Below, in pieces: positions 1 to 7,611 of a stretch of DNA of 15,934 nt. Under the pieces are notes generated by a model. It made no database searches and had not been told where the DNA came from. It saw only the letters and a list, made by a program, of their open reading frames with translations. The stretch's first letter is position 1. Each line of letters opens with the position of its first letter. The translations under genes were made by a program, and so were the position numbers. The stretch spans positions 1 through 15,934 of the forward strand of contig CANREX010000162.1 in assembly GCA_947629735.1 (NCBI GenBank). Direction: 5' to 3'. The stretch comes from an uncultured Clostridia bacterium (GTDB lineage Bacteria; Bacillota; Clostridia; Christensenellales; Borkfalkiaceae).

Positions 1-293
1 ACAACGGGTATCGGCTGCATTACGGGCTGCATAACGGGTTGAGTGTAGACAGGCTGAACGACGGGTTGAGCCGCCTGCTGACGCTGAGGCGGAACTTTAA
101 CCACAATCTGTTGCGGCTGAGCCGCCTGCGGCTGTTGCACTATCACCTGCCTCCTCGCGCCGCTGTCGCCCGCCGGACGGGCAAGCAGCAAGATTATCGC
201 CACGAGCGCCGAACCGAGCGCAACGCAACCTATAATCAACAGCACCAGCTGCCATACTTCAAAGTTGGGACTTGCCAACAGAGATGAAATCAT
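1..293 (-). CDS. Small membrane protein with Gln/Pro-rich tail (3' end cut off by window edge)
   Basis: I do not recognise this gene. An ATG at 291-293 opens a frame without a stop for 97 codons to the left edge. AGGT at 301-304 (minus sense), seven bases upstream, could serve as a ribosome binding site, and a good promoter lies further upstream. Residues 14-38 form one hydrophobic segment (LVLLIIGCVALGSALVAIIL), followed by Arg39 and the basic stretch GARRQ, so by the positive-inside rule the rest should be cytoplasmic. From residue 50 on the protein is Gln/Pro/Val-rich with short imperfect repeats (QQPQAAQPQQ, QPVVQPVYTQPVMQPVMQP). It resembles in composition the cytoplasmic tail of the large anchored protein encoded upstream (NQQPQVVVRP). 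The function is unknown; a C-terminal domain may lie outside the window. Coding status is supported by the TM segment, the promoter and the biased repeat composition. Confidence 0.72.
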   Translation of the reverse strand, partial: MISSLLASPNFEVWQLVLLIIGCVALGSALVAIILLLARPAGDSGARRQVIVQQPQAAQPQQIVVKVPPQRQQAAQPVVQPVYTQPVMQPVMQPIPV

Positions 294-387
294 TTTCTTT
301 ACCTAACCTTATCATTTATTAAAGGTGGCTGTCTTTTTTAAGCGCCGTTTCCTTTGTTTGACGGCGAATAAATTTTCTGTGTTATAT

Positions 388-416
388 ATTATCTCACCGA
401 AAATTCATTTCGTCAA
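388..416 (-). promoter_or_regulatory. Sigma-A type promoter for the left-edge membrane protein gene
   Basis: In minus sense there is a -35 box TTGACG (411-416), a 17-base spacer and a -10 box GATAAT (388-393), inside very AT-rich DNA. An alternative -10, TAATAT, overlaps it with a 19-base spacer. Transcription would begin near 380 and leave a leader of about 85 bases before the ATG at 293. A small inverted repeat (CGCCGT at 343-348 against ACGGCG at 361-366, 12-base loop) falls in that leader; its meaning is unclear. The promoter makes this gene its own transcription unit, apart from the stalk-protein gene upstream. Confidence 0.6.
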
Positions 417-485
417 TACTTTTTGTCAAAAAAATTATAAAATTTGTTAATAATAACCAAAATTTGCTAAATTTTTTCAATTTCG

Positions 486-557
486 GCATATCCGACATGC
501 GGGATATGCGCCTTTTCCCGCCGCTCGCCTTTGCATTCTTGCGGGCGGCGGGAAAAG
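486..557 (-). terminator. Two adjacent hairpins after the 1917-residue gene, putative terminator
   Basis: Twenty-nine bases past the stop of the large anchored protein gene there is a strong inverted repeat. Its 13-base arms, 512-524 and 545-557, match perfectly (CTTTTCCCGCCGC against its complement), and after one G-T pair three more pairs extend the stem inward, leaving a 12-base loop. Directly beyond it is a second hairpin, GCATATCC at 486-493 with GGATATGC at 502-509. Neither is followed in minus sense by a run of T, so this is not a textbook intrinsic terminator. Its position between the stop and the next promoter still makes transcription termination or mRNA 3'-end protection the simplest role. 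Confidence 0.45.
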
Positions 558-585
558 TTTATCACGTTACATTACTTTAATTCAA

Positions 586-3500
586 TCAATACCCGTAGTA
601 ATCGTCGTCGGGACGGACAACTACCTGCGGCTGCTGATTTGCGGCGGGAGCGTTGCTTGCGGGGGCGTAGATGACGTCGTCCTGCGCGCCCGAATTGCCC
701 TTTCTGCGTACGAGGAAGATTATCACAACCAACGCCGCGGAGAGCGCGATGAGTATCCAGAACATTATGAACCAGAACGTGTTGTCCGCGCCGCCTTCCT
801 GCTCGCGGAATACGCTGAGCGTTATCGTCCTGACGGGGGTCTTGTCGCCCTTTGCGTACAGCTCAATCGCGATTTCGTTCGCGCCGTCTTTCAGGTCATA
901 AGAGCTTTGAATATTGCTGTCGAACAGACTCTTGTCGTAGTCATAATTGAGCGTGAGCTTATCGGTATCGGGAGATACTGTGTAGGCGTATGCGTCCTTA
1001 TCGCTCGAATAGTCGTTCTTCAACGCGGCGATTTCGTCGGAAGAAAGGCTGGTGAAGTAGGGCTTATCCCTTTCTACGACAATCGCCAACTTCTTGATAG
1101 TGCCGTCGGGCTTTTCTATATCGATCTGGAACACGTTTGAGCCGTAGTACAGATCCGCCGCGAACGTATTGCCGGAATCGATATCCGCGCCGTTGGGCTC
1201 GACTATAACTCTGTTTTCTTCGTACACGCGGGAAATGGTGTACGTGCCGTCGCCGGGAACGTTGACCTTTACGTTTATGCTCGTCTTGGAGAAATCATAC
1301 AAAGGCATTCTGTAAACGATGGGTTCGCCCGTGTCGGTGTCGAATTCGAACGTCTTGCCGTCGATATCGATGGTAGCCGTGCTGCCCGCCTCTTTCTTGA
1401 CGAGCTTTAAGGTGTACTCCATCTGCGTTCCGTCTTCCGCGGTTACCGTAACCGTGTAGGTCGCTTCGCCGTTTTCGTCAAATTGAACGGAATCGGGGCT
1501 GGGATAGATATCCACTTGCGCGTTGCTCGATTCGGGAACAACGTTGAACTTCAAAGGCTTGCCTTCCAAAGAAGGATCGACTTCCAAGGTGTATTCGTTT
1601 GTTGCGGGATCGAACTTGCCTTCCACGAAGTTCTGATTCTTGCCGTTTACGGATACGGAGAAGTTTTTAAGCGTTGCGTCGTCGCTGAGAAGCTCAATGC
1701 TCAACGTGTAAATCTTTGTAGTCTTGCCGTCTTCCGCCACTACCTTGTACGTTTTGGTTATCGTCTTGCCCGTACCGAAGTTGAGTGAGAACGTATCGGT
1801 GATTTCATGCGTTTCGCCGTTTACGGTCGCGTTTTCGGCGTCGGCAACAGCGTTTACGGAAACGGACCTGCCGTTCATATCCGACTTAACTTTTACGGTA
1901 TAGGACAAATTCTCCGCATCGAACATGCCCTCTTCAAAGGTCTGATCTTCGTTGTTGATCTTAACGGCGAGATCTGCAAGCCATGCGTTTGTACCGAGCT
2001 TTCTGAAAGTAACGGTATATTCCTGCTCTGAGCCGTCTTCCGCCTTAACCGTTATGGTGTAGGTGACTTCGTCTGCGCCGTTGAATGACAACTTGGCGTC
2101 ATTAGGGCTTATTTCGTAAGAAGCGCCGTCGGAATTCGTCGTGGGCTTGAACGATAAACTCTTGCCTTCCATGGTAGGATCGACTTCTATCGTGTATTCG
2201 GTAATATCGCTACTAAACTCGCCTTCCACGAATTGCTGCTGCTTTCCGTTTACGGATACCGTCAAACCTTTCAAAGTGGTATCGCCGCTTTGCAATATTA
2301 TATTTAACGTATAGGTCTTACTTGTAATTCCGTCTTCCGCAACGACTTCATACGTCTTGGTAATGGTGTTGCCCGCAGCGAAGTCAAGTTTGACGGTTTC
2401 GGTAATCTGATGAAGAGTGTTGTTTACCTTTGCCGAATCTTTCGTCGCCACCGCCTCTATTATGGCGGTTTTGCCTACCAAATCGGATTTGATATACAGA
2501 TTATAGCTGTCGATTTCGGAATTGAAAGGTTCGTCAAAATTCTGTGCGACACTGTTGACAGTGACTTTCAGATTTGCCAATTTTGCTTCGGAATCGAGCA
2601 CCGTCTGATGCAATACAATCGTGTAAGTATTCGGTAAGCCGGATTCCGGCGTTACAGTTACGGTATATGTCGCCGAGTTGCCTTCCTTTTTGATTGTAAA
2701 CGGTATATCTTTATCTATATCTCCGCTCAATTGCGATTTATCGGAAGTCGGAGCCGCGGTTATCCTTACATTTTTATTGAAAGGAGAGCTGAACGGAGTT
2801 TCTTCGACATAGTCTATCGTATACGATGTAACCTGATCGCTGAAAACGGGGCTCAACGTCAACGGCTGTCCGTTGAGGGTAACCTGTAAACTCTTTAACG
2901 TGCGGGTCTCATCCGCTTTCTCCTTGGTTATGTTGAAGGTGTATTCCTGTCCGCCCTCGCCGTCGAGCGAATCGGACATACCCTCGCCGTTGTTGGCGAC
3001 GCAGTAGAATACAAACGTCTTGGTTTTGCCGCCTTCCAAAGGAACATTATTGCCATTGGCCCAGGTGCTGGTCTTACTCGATTTCTCGTAGCACTTTACA
3101 TATTGACCTTCGGCAGTCAGGGTTATCTTTATATCCTTATCGCTGGGAATGGAAATATTGTATGAATATTGACTCCGGCTGAACGAATAATCGGGTATAG
3201 GCGAACTGTCGTTGGCATATACGATTGCGATATCTTCGAAGTCGTCCTTGTCCTCGTACAGCCCTATCTTTAAGGTATATTTTACCTGACCTCCACCCGA
3301 CTTGGATATGAAGTACAATTCGTTAGGTGATTTAACGCCGAATTTTGTGAGCGTATACTCGTAGTGGTCGCCCTTCTTCGACACGCCGGACGATGTGGTA
3401 ATCTGCGCGCCCGCGTTTGCGGTGGGCTTTATGTAAAGCACGGTTTTGACAGACACTTCGCTTATGTCGTAATTTATCGTGTAGGTCTTATCGCCGCCCT

Positions 3501-6339
3501 CGTCGCCCTCGAAATCGGACATAACCGACTGATAATAGCTGCCGCTGTCGGTGGAAATCTCGAATTCTTCGAACGCGCCCTTGGGAACTGTGTACGTCAG
3601 CTTTATTGTATAAGTGCTGCTTGCGCCCGACTGCGCGGTTACCTTGACGGTGTACGTCTTTTCGACTTTGGCAGTGGTGAATGAGAACGCGAAGGTCGAA
3701 GACTTGGTTTCGCCGCTCGTCATGTTGACTTCGCCCGCCGTGCCGTCCTTGAACTTCATGGACGCCTTATCGCTCGTCGGAATTGCCGTTATCGCGACGG
3801 GAACGCTGTTGTTGTCTTCATACGTCATGGTGTACGTATATGTCAGCGTTTGAGGGTTGAACGAACCTTCGTCGAAAGTTACGCCGCTGTTGTTGACGGA
3901 GAGCTCCAAACTCGAAAGCGTGCAATCTGCGTCTGCCGCGCCGCGCGTTATCGTTATCGTATACTCCTTGCCCTTGCCGCTGTTTTCCAGCGCGAGGCTT
4001 GCGGTCGACTTTTGGTCTGCGTACGCTATGATTTTTATTACGGTACTGTTACTTGTAATCGCAATGTTTTTAACTTCGTGGGTATTGTTGCCCTTTGTTT
4101 CGGTAACGGTCTTGCCCGAACTGCCGACAGTCACCGTTACGTTGGAGTAATTCGCGTCGGTGGTAATATTCAAATCTATCGAGGTACATTCATACGGCAC
4201 TTCCAGACTGTAAGCCAAAGTTTCGCCCGCGGAGAACGTTTCATTCAACGCGTCATAAGTGCTGCCGGTAATATTCACGGACTCGACGGTGTTCTTCTTC
4301 TCGAAAAGCCCGACCTGGAACTTATAAATGGTCTTGCCCTCGGAAGTAGAAGCCGTAATCGTGCCTTCGACAACGGTCTTGTAGGAAAGGGACATCTTCC
4401 ACTTGTTTTCGCCGTTGGCGGTCAAAGGCGAAGGTGCGGTGACGCTTGCGCCCGTGGACGGCGTACCTTGCACGAAGAAAGTTGCCGTTTCGCCGTAGTC
4501 ATTCGGGTCGAAAGTCATTTTAATCGTGTAAGTCGTGTCGTTGCCCGAAGACGTAGATGTCACCGTGGCTGAATCCTGCAAATCAACAGACTGATATGAG
4601 CCCTCGCTGCTGCCGACGCAGTACTGCAAATTGTCGAGCTTGCCGACTTTGAGTTCGTTTTGCAAAATGACTTTGTAGTCATGCGTGTTGCCGAAAGCGG
4701 AAGTTATTGTTACGGTGTAAGTGCCCGCGGTTTGGTCGTCGCTTTCCCCGACGGTCGAGCCGCCGTCCTTTTTAATGGTAATCGAAGAGCCGACGGGCTT
4801 GGTAATGTTAAACTTGCCCTTAAAGCTCGCTTTTTCGGGGAGAATAAAGTAGTAGTCCGCACTGTTGCTGCTTGCTTTGGCGGAGTCGTTGTTGACTGTT
4901 TCGCCGCCGCAAGTCATGGTGAACTTGGTAATTTTCGTGTCGGTGTCGACAACTTTGAAGTCAATCTTGTACGCCTGCGTGGTCGAGCCGTCCTTGGCGG
5001 TCACGGTGAGCGTAACGGAAGCGCCGTCTTCAATGCCGGTCACGGAGAGCTTGCCGGCGGACTCAACGTTGCCTGCGACGGTGCAAGTGCCCGTGTGGGA
5101 GACAACCACACCGGTTGCGCCGTAGCCCGTTTTGATTGTGGGCGTGATATCAACCGCCTTGCTGTCCGCGGCGACGGTGAAATGGTAGGCTGTTGTGTCC
5201 TCGGCAAAAGATTCCTGCAAGCCGAGGGTCGCGCCGTCCGTGCCTGGAACGCCCGTAGTGCCGCCGACCTGAGCAATGGTCATGGCGCTGAGGCGGGCGT
5301 AGGAGCTCGTGATAGTCAGCGTGTAGTCCTTTTCGTGCTCGCCGTCCTCGGCGACGGTGTGGATATTGACAACAGTCACGCCGCTCGAATTGAGGGTTAT
5401 GGTGAACTCCGCATAGCCTTCGTCCATACATGTTACAGAAGTTGCGGCAGCGACATCAACACCATAAGTCAAAGCCGTAGTGGTTTTGGTCGGCGTTAAC
5501 CTTATCTTATAATTATTTGTAGTTGCGGAAGAACTCTTCGCGGTCATCGCGTCTTGCACGGTAAGCGATTCGGTAGCATTTTCATGACCGACATGTACTT
5601 CTTTAAGCGAAGGGTCTGTATCTATTGAACCTACTCTAAGAGTGACGGGCGAAACGGTTGCTTGACTTGCTTTATTTAATTTGTAACTTGTAGCTGATAA
5701 CTGCCCATTTGTCAAAATGCCGGCTTGCAATGAACTACTATCCGGCACACCGAAAGTAATATCGCCTAAATCTTCGTCGGAATGCAGCTTAAATTCATAT
5801 TGAATTTCGGAAGTTGCGCTAAGATTATAATTATCAGGATCTGCAACGCCCATAGAAAAATATAAGCCGTATTTATATGCTGACGTAGTTGTTTTTGCAT
5901 CTCCGGGGTTTGCAGGGTCATCCTTTTTATAAAAATAGTTATTGCTCAATTGCAAATTATCCGTAACGCCATATGTATCGAAATTATGCTTGAATGATTT
6001 TTTTACAAGCGATAACTTCGGCAACAATTCTTCATTAACTGAGCCGTCCGGATTAAGAGGAGCTATTGAAATATCAAGGCTATCCCACTTAGCATTACTT
6101 ACGGTAGATTTTATTGTTACTTTAATTGTAAAATCACTACCGGGCGCAATAACAGTTTTGCCATTGACCGTTGATCCTTCCGATGGCACACAAGTGACTG
6201 TTACGGTAACGGGCGTATCCGCCGCGTCTGCCTCAAAAGAGTTTCCACCATTTAAAAAGTGCGCGCCGAAAATACATAACAATATCGCAAAAAATGCGAG
6301 CGATAATGCCAATGCAATTTTTCTGATTGTCTTTTTCAT
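586..6339 (-). CDS. Giant membrane-anchored surface protein: cohesin-like module plus cadherin-like beta-sandwich stalk
   Basis: This is a predicted extracellular stalk or scaffold of 1917 residues. Residues 1-40 are a signal peptide (basic KKTIRK, hydrophobic core, likely cut near EADAA). Residues 43-237 form a module shared with the next two genes upstream (PGSDF, W85, IAPLN) that looks cohesin-like. Residues 240-1648 are beta-sandwich modules, many with the cadherin-like (PF12733-type) signature, a tSYtv strand and a closing 'aEDGxxxxYtl' strand (for example 1252-1348, 1353-1446, 1452-1549, 1554-1648). Residues 1650-1846 are two or more further beta modules. Residues 1855-1877 are a transmembrane segment, then RRK and a 38-residue tail rich in Gln/Pro/Asp/Tyr ending DDDYYGY. 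There is no LPxTG motif, so anchoring is by membrane insertion. The start is set by AAGGG at 6349-6353, nine bases upstream. No catalytic motif was seen, so adhesion or scaffolding is inferred. DNA of the N-terminal module is far more AT-rich than the stalk. Confidence 0.88.
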   Translation of the reverse strand: MKKTIRKIALALSLAFFAILLCIFGAHFLNGGNSFEADAADTPVTVTVTCVPSEGSTVNGKTVIAPGSDFTIKVTIKSTVSNAKWDSLDISIAPLNPDGSVNEELLPKLSLVKKSFKHNFDTYGVTDNLQLSNNYFYKKDDPANPGDAKTTTSAYKYGLYFSMGVADPDNYNLSATSEIQYEFKLHSDEDLGDITFGVPDSSSLQAGILTNGQLSATSYKLNKASQATVSPVTLRVGSIDTDPSLKEVHVGHENATESLTVQDAMTAKSSSATTNNYKIRLTPTKTTTALTYGVDVAAATSVTCMDEGYAEFTITLNSSGVTVVNIHTVAEDGEHEKDYTLTITSSYARLSAMTIAQVGGTTGVPGTDGATLGLQESFAEDTTAYHFTVAADSKAVDITPTIKTGYGATGVVVSHTGTCTVAGNVESAGKLSVTGIEDGASVTLTVTAKDGSTTQAYKIDFKVVDTDTKITKFTMTCGGETVNNDSAKASSNSADYYFILPEKASFKGKFNITKPVGSSITIKKDGGSTVGESDDQTAGTYTVTITSAFGNTHDYKVILQNELKVGKLDNLQYCVGSSEGSYQSVDLQDSATVTSTSSGNDTTYTIKMTFDPNDYGETATFFVQGTPSTGASVTAPSPLTANGENKWKMSLSYKTVVEGTITASTSEGKTIYKFQVGLFEKKNTVESVNITGSTYDALNETFSAGETLAYSLEVPYECTSIDLNITTDANYSNVTVTVGSSGKTVTETKGNNTHEVKNIAITSNSTVIKIIAYADQKSTASLALENSGKGKEYTITITRGAADADCTLSSLELSVNNSGVTFDEGSFNPQTLTYTYTMTYEDNNSVPVAITAIPTSDKASMKFKDGTAGEVNMTSGETKSSTFAFSFTTAKVEKTYTVKVTAQSGASSTYTIKLTYTVPKGAFEEFEISTDSGSYYQSVMSDFEGDEGGDKTYTINYDISEVSVKTVLYIKPTANAGAQITTSSGVSKKGDHYEYTLTKFGVKSPNELYFISKSGGGQVKYTLKIGLYEDKDDFEDIAIVYANDSSPIPDYSFSRSQYSYNISIPSDKDIKITLTAEGQYVKCYEKSSKTSTWANGNNVPLEGGKTKTFVFYCVANNGEGMSDSLDGEGGQEYTFNITKEKADETRTLKSLQVTLNGQPLTLSPVFSDQVTSYTIDYVEETPFSSPFNKNVRITAAPTSDKSQLSGDIDKDIPFTIKKEGNSATYTVTVTPESGLPNTYTIVLHQTVLDSEAKLANLKVTVNSVAQNFDEPFNSEIDSYNLYIKSDLVGKTAIIEAVATKDSAKVNNTLHQITETVKLDFAAGNTITKTYEVVAEDGITSKTYTLNIILQSGDTTLKGLTVSVNGKQQQFVEGEFSSDITEYTIEVDPTMEGKSLSFKPTTNSDGASYEISPNDAKLSFNGADEVTYTITVKAEDGSEQEYTVTFRKLGTNAWLADLAVKINNEDQTFEEGMFDAENLSYTVKVKSDMNGRSVSVNAVADAENATVNGETHEITDTFSLNFGTGKTITKTYKVVAEDGKTTKIYTLSIELLSDDATLKNFSVSVNGKNQNFVEGKFDPATNEYTLEVDPSLEGKPLKFNVVPESSNAQVDIYPSPDSVQFDENGEATYTVTVTAEDGTQMEYTLKLVKKEAGSTATIDIDGKTFEFDTDTGEPIVYRMPLYDFSKTSINVKVNVPGDGTYTISRVYEENRVIVEPNGADIDSGNTFAADLYYGSNVFQIDIEKPDGTIKKLAIVVERDKPYFTSLSSDEIAALKNDYSSDKDAYAYTVSPDTDKLTLNYDYDKSLFDSNIQSSYDLKDGANEIAIELYAKGDKTPVRTITLSVFREQEGGADNTFWFIMFWILIALSAALVVIIFLVRRKGNSGAQDDVIYAPASNAPAANQQPQVVVRPDDDYYGY
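1387..2586 (-). repeat. Two-domain tandem duplication within the stalk gene (about 600 bp per unit)
   Basis: Residues 1252-1451 and 1452-1651 are two copies of the same pair of cadherin-like modules with a period of 200-201 residues. Clear anchors are ITETVKLDF/ITDTFSLNF, TITKTYEVVAEDG/TITKTYKVVAEDG, LKGLTVSVNGK/LKNFSVSVNGK and EYTIEVDPTMEGK/EYTLEVDPSLEGK. The high identity across the module boundary shows that the pair, not the single module, was the unit copied, and that this was more recent than the other repeats in the protein. Confidence 0.85.
2599..4650 (-). repeat. Three-domain block duplicated in the stalk gene (diverged)
   Basis: Residues 564-917 and 921-1247 align as two diverged copies of a block of three modules. 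Anchors in order are GSYQSV/SYYQSV near the start, YKFQVGLFEKK/YTLKIGLYEDK at the end of the first module, KEYTITITRGAAD/QEYTFNITKEKAD closing the second, AIPTSDKASM/AAPTSDKSQL in the third, and SSTYTIKLTYTV/PNTYTIVLHQTV at the end. Divergence is much larger than in the neighbouring two-domain duplication, so this is an older event. Confidence 0.7.
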
Positions 6340-6356
6340 AATTTTCTACCCTTATC

Positions 6357-6380
6357 AAAACACGAAATAATCGTGATTTT
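6357..6380 (-). other. Weak hairpin in the 51-base gap between two genes
   Basis: In minus sense the stem CACGA/TCGTG (6371-6375 with 6361-6365) has a five-base loop. Flanking AAAA and TTTT can extend it past one bulged base, and the 3' arm ends in four T. It could act as a weak terminator or attenuator between the zinc-ligand-repeat protein gene and the stalk gene, lowering but not stopping read-through. No promoter is visible in the gap, so the stalk gene is probably co-transcribed with the gene upstream. Confidence 0.35.
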
Positions 6381-6390
6381 TACCTTGTTT

Positions 6391-7470
6391 CTACTCCACT
6401 ATCGACATCGGAATGGAATTTATCATTACACAGTCCGCGTGGCTTGTAGATTCGTCACCCGTTATCTTTACTTGGTCTAAGCGGTCACGCAAGGTTATTG
6501 CGCGGTCAGAATCAAAATATTCTACATAATTTGCTAATGCTGCTGCTACGCCAAACCTAAAAGAAGATACGGGTTGCGCATTATCTTCTACCTTTAATTG
6601 AAGATTTATTGTAATAGCTTCCGTACACGATATTCTAATGTCAAAATTCGAGAAAGATATAAACATTCCTTGTTTTACTTCCGAAGAATTGCCTTTAAAA
6701 TATTGTTTACAGTTACTATGTACCTGATTTGAGCGAACATAACCGTCAAGACTTGTAGAATAATCTACTAAATCAAATGACGGAGATATTTCCTTTGCAA
6801 GCCTGTTCCCCTTTTCATTAAGAGGACCTATTGCAAAATTTATTGTTTCCCATGTATACTCAGTATAACTTGAAGAAATTATTATTTCTACATTAAAAAT
6901 ATCGCCCGGATTTAAAACTGTCTTATCAGACGTAATTGAAATCAACGACGTTGCATTTTTTAAATAATTACAGTAATTACATGTACCGTCATTATTGTCA
7001 TCGTAAACATGTTCTTGCTCTTCCGAATATAACCCACATACAGAACAAGTTACTTTATGTTTACCCGAGCCAACAACACATTCATAATCATATGTATGAG
7101 CTGAAATCTCCTCAAAACCGCAAACATTACAAATAGCTTTATGCGCCTGCAAATCGCTTAATGTGTAAACAATACTATGATTTACTGTTTGTCCTACTGC
7201 GCCGCAATTTTTGCATATCTGCTTATGCGCGGAAGAATCTACTAACTCATATTTATAGTCGTGGTCGATAATTTCACCTTTTGCCCCGCAGACGGAACAA
7301 ATTTTTTGGCATCTGCCGTCTTCTTCACTTAAAGCATATTTATCAAAGGTGTGACCGCCTTTGCATACGTCTTTGTTTAAAACGATAAGAAGTACTATTG
7401 CCAAAACTATCAAAAGTACTATTATCAACGGAATTACAACTGCAAGAATTTTCTTTGTCTTTTTACTCAT
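6391..7470 (-). CDS. Membrane-anchored protein with His/Cys-Cys-Cys-His repeats and cohesin-like module
   Basis: The 359-residue protein begins with a basic stretch (MSKKTKK) and a long hydrophobic segment at 8-31. It shows no evident cleavage site, so it is probably a type II membrane protein with the rest outside the cell. Residues 36-170 carry five CxxC pairs (58/61, 86/89, 114/117, 142/145, 164/167), the first four exactly 28 residues apart. The first four sit in a His(or Cys)-x3-Cys-x2-Cys-x7-8-His frame suited to binding zinc. Residues 175-336 are a copy of the cohesin-like module of the genes on either side (PGDIF, W207, IGPLN, FGV). The last ~20 residues are unassigned. There is one possible start: an in-frame TAA lies just upstream, and no Shine-Dalgarno sequence is visible before the ATG, only A-rich sequence. 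The DNA is strongly AT-rich compared with the stalk genes. Function unknown; a surface receptor or anchor for dockerin-like partners is inference. Confidence 0.85.
   Translation of the reverse strand: MSKKTKKILAVVIPLIIVLLIVLAIVLLIVLNKDVCKGGHTFDKYALSEEDGRCQKICSVCGAKGEIIDHDYKYELVDSSAHKQICKNCGAVGQTVNHSIVYTLSDLQAHKAICNVCGFEEISAHTYDYECVVGSGKHKVTCSVCGLYSEEQEHVYDDNNDGTCNYCNYLKNATSLISITSDKTVLNPGDIFNVEIIISSSYTEYTWETINFAIGPLNEKGNRLAKEISPSFDLVDYSTSLDGYVRSNQVHSNCKQYFKGNSSEVKQGMFISFSNFDIRISCTEAITINLQLKVEDNAQPVSSFRFGVAAALANYVEYFDSDRAITLRDRLDQVKITGDESTSHADCVMINSIPMSIVE
6970..7311 (-). repeat. 28-residue His/Cys-Cys-Cys-His repeats
   Basis: Four units and a shortened fifth. The units are C54-x3-C58-x2-C61-x8-H70, H82-x3-C86-x2-C89-x8-H98, H110-x3-C114-x2-C117-x7-H125 and H138-x3-C142-x2-C145-x8-H154, then the partial pair C164/C167. 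CxxC is followed by Gly in the first four. The three intervals between the first four CxxC pairs are each exactly 28 residues. Repeats of this kind occur in surface proteins of gut Bacillota; the four ligands per unit suggest metal binding, but this is inferred from spacing only. Confidence 0.8.
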
Positions 7471-7509
7471 TTTTTTACTGCTTTTTTAATAAGGTCAATA
7501 TCCATGCCC

Positions 7510-7555
7510 CCTCAACTCCCCCCCACCCGTGGTGGGGGGGATATAGTTGGTGAGG
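7510..7555. repeat. Long GC-rich inverted repeat with poly-C/poly-G arms in an intergenic gap
   Basis: A perfect ten-base stem (7518-7527 with 7531-7540, seven C facing seven G) closes on the three-base loop CGT. Beyond it, CTCAACT at 7511-7517 pairs with AGTTG plus AG on the other side across small bulges (ATAT, GTG), giving about 46 bases in all. It stands out in an AT-rich 141-base gap. No T run follows on either strand, so it is not an ordinary terminator. A dispersed palindromic element or an mRNA-stabilising hairpin between two genes is more likely. A second small inverted repeat, TTGGTT/AACCAA at 7571-7588, lies nearer the stop of the upstream gene. Confidence 0.7.
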
Positions 7556-7611
7556 AATTCGCTTATTTGCTTGGTTAGCGCAAACCAAATTCAAAAACTT
7601 TATTTATGCAA

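Noticed and set aside
586..750. Sortase (LPxTG-like) anchoring of the stalk protein
   Set aside because: The C-terminus has a TM segment and a 38-residue tail, longer than a sortase tail, and no LPxTG-like motif was found before the TM segment.
1387..4650. Repeated segments considered as a CRISPR array or mobile element
   Set aside because: The repeats are in frame, long (about 600 and 1000 bp per unit), diverged, and encode beta-sandwich modules. There are no short direct repeats with spacers and no transposase.
3850..5499. Plus-strand open frames of 240 and 279 codons
   Set aside because: Antisense shadows of the stalk gene in its GC-rich part. No ribosome binding site or recognisable domain.
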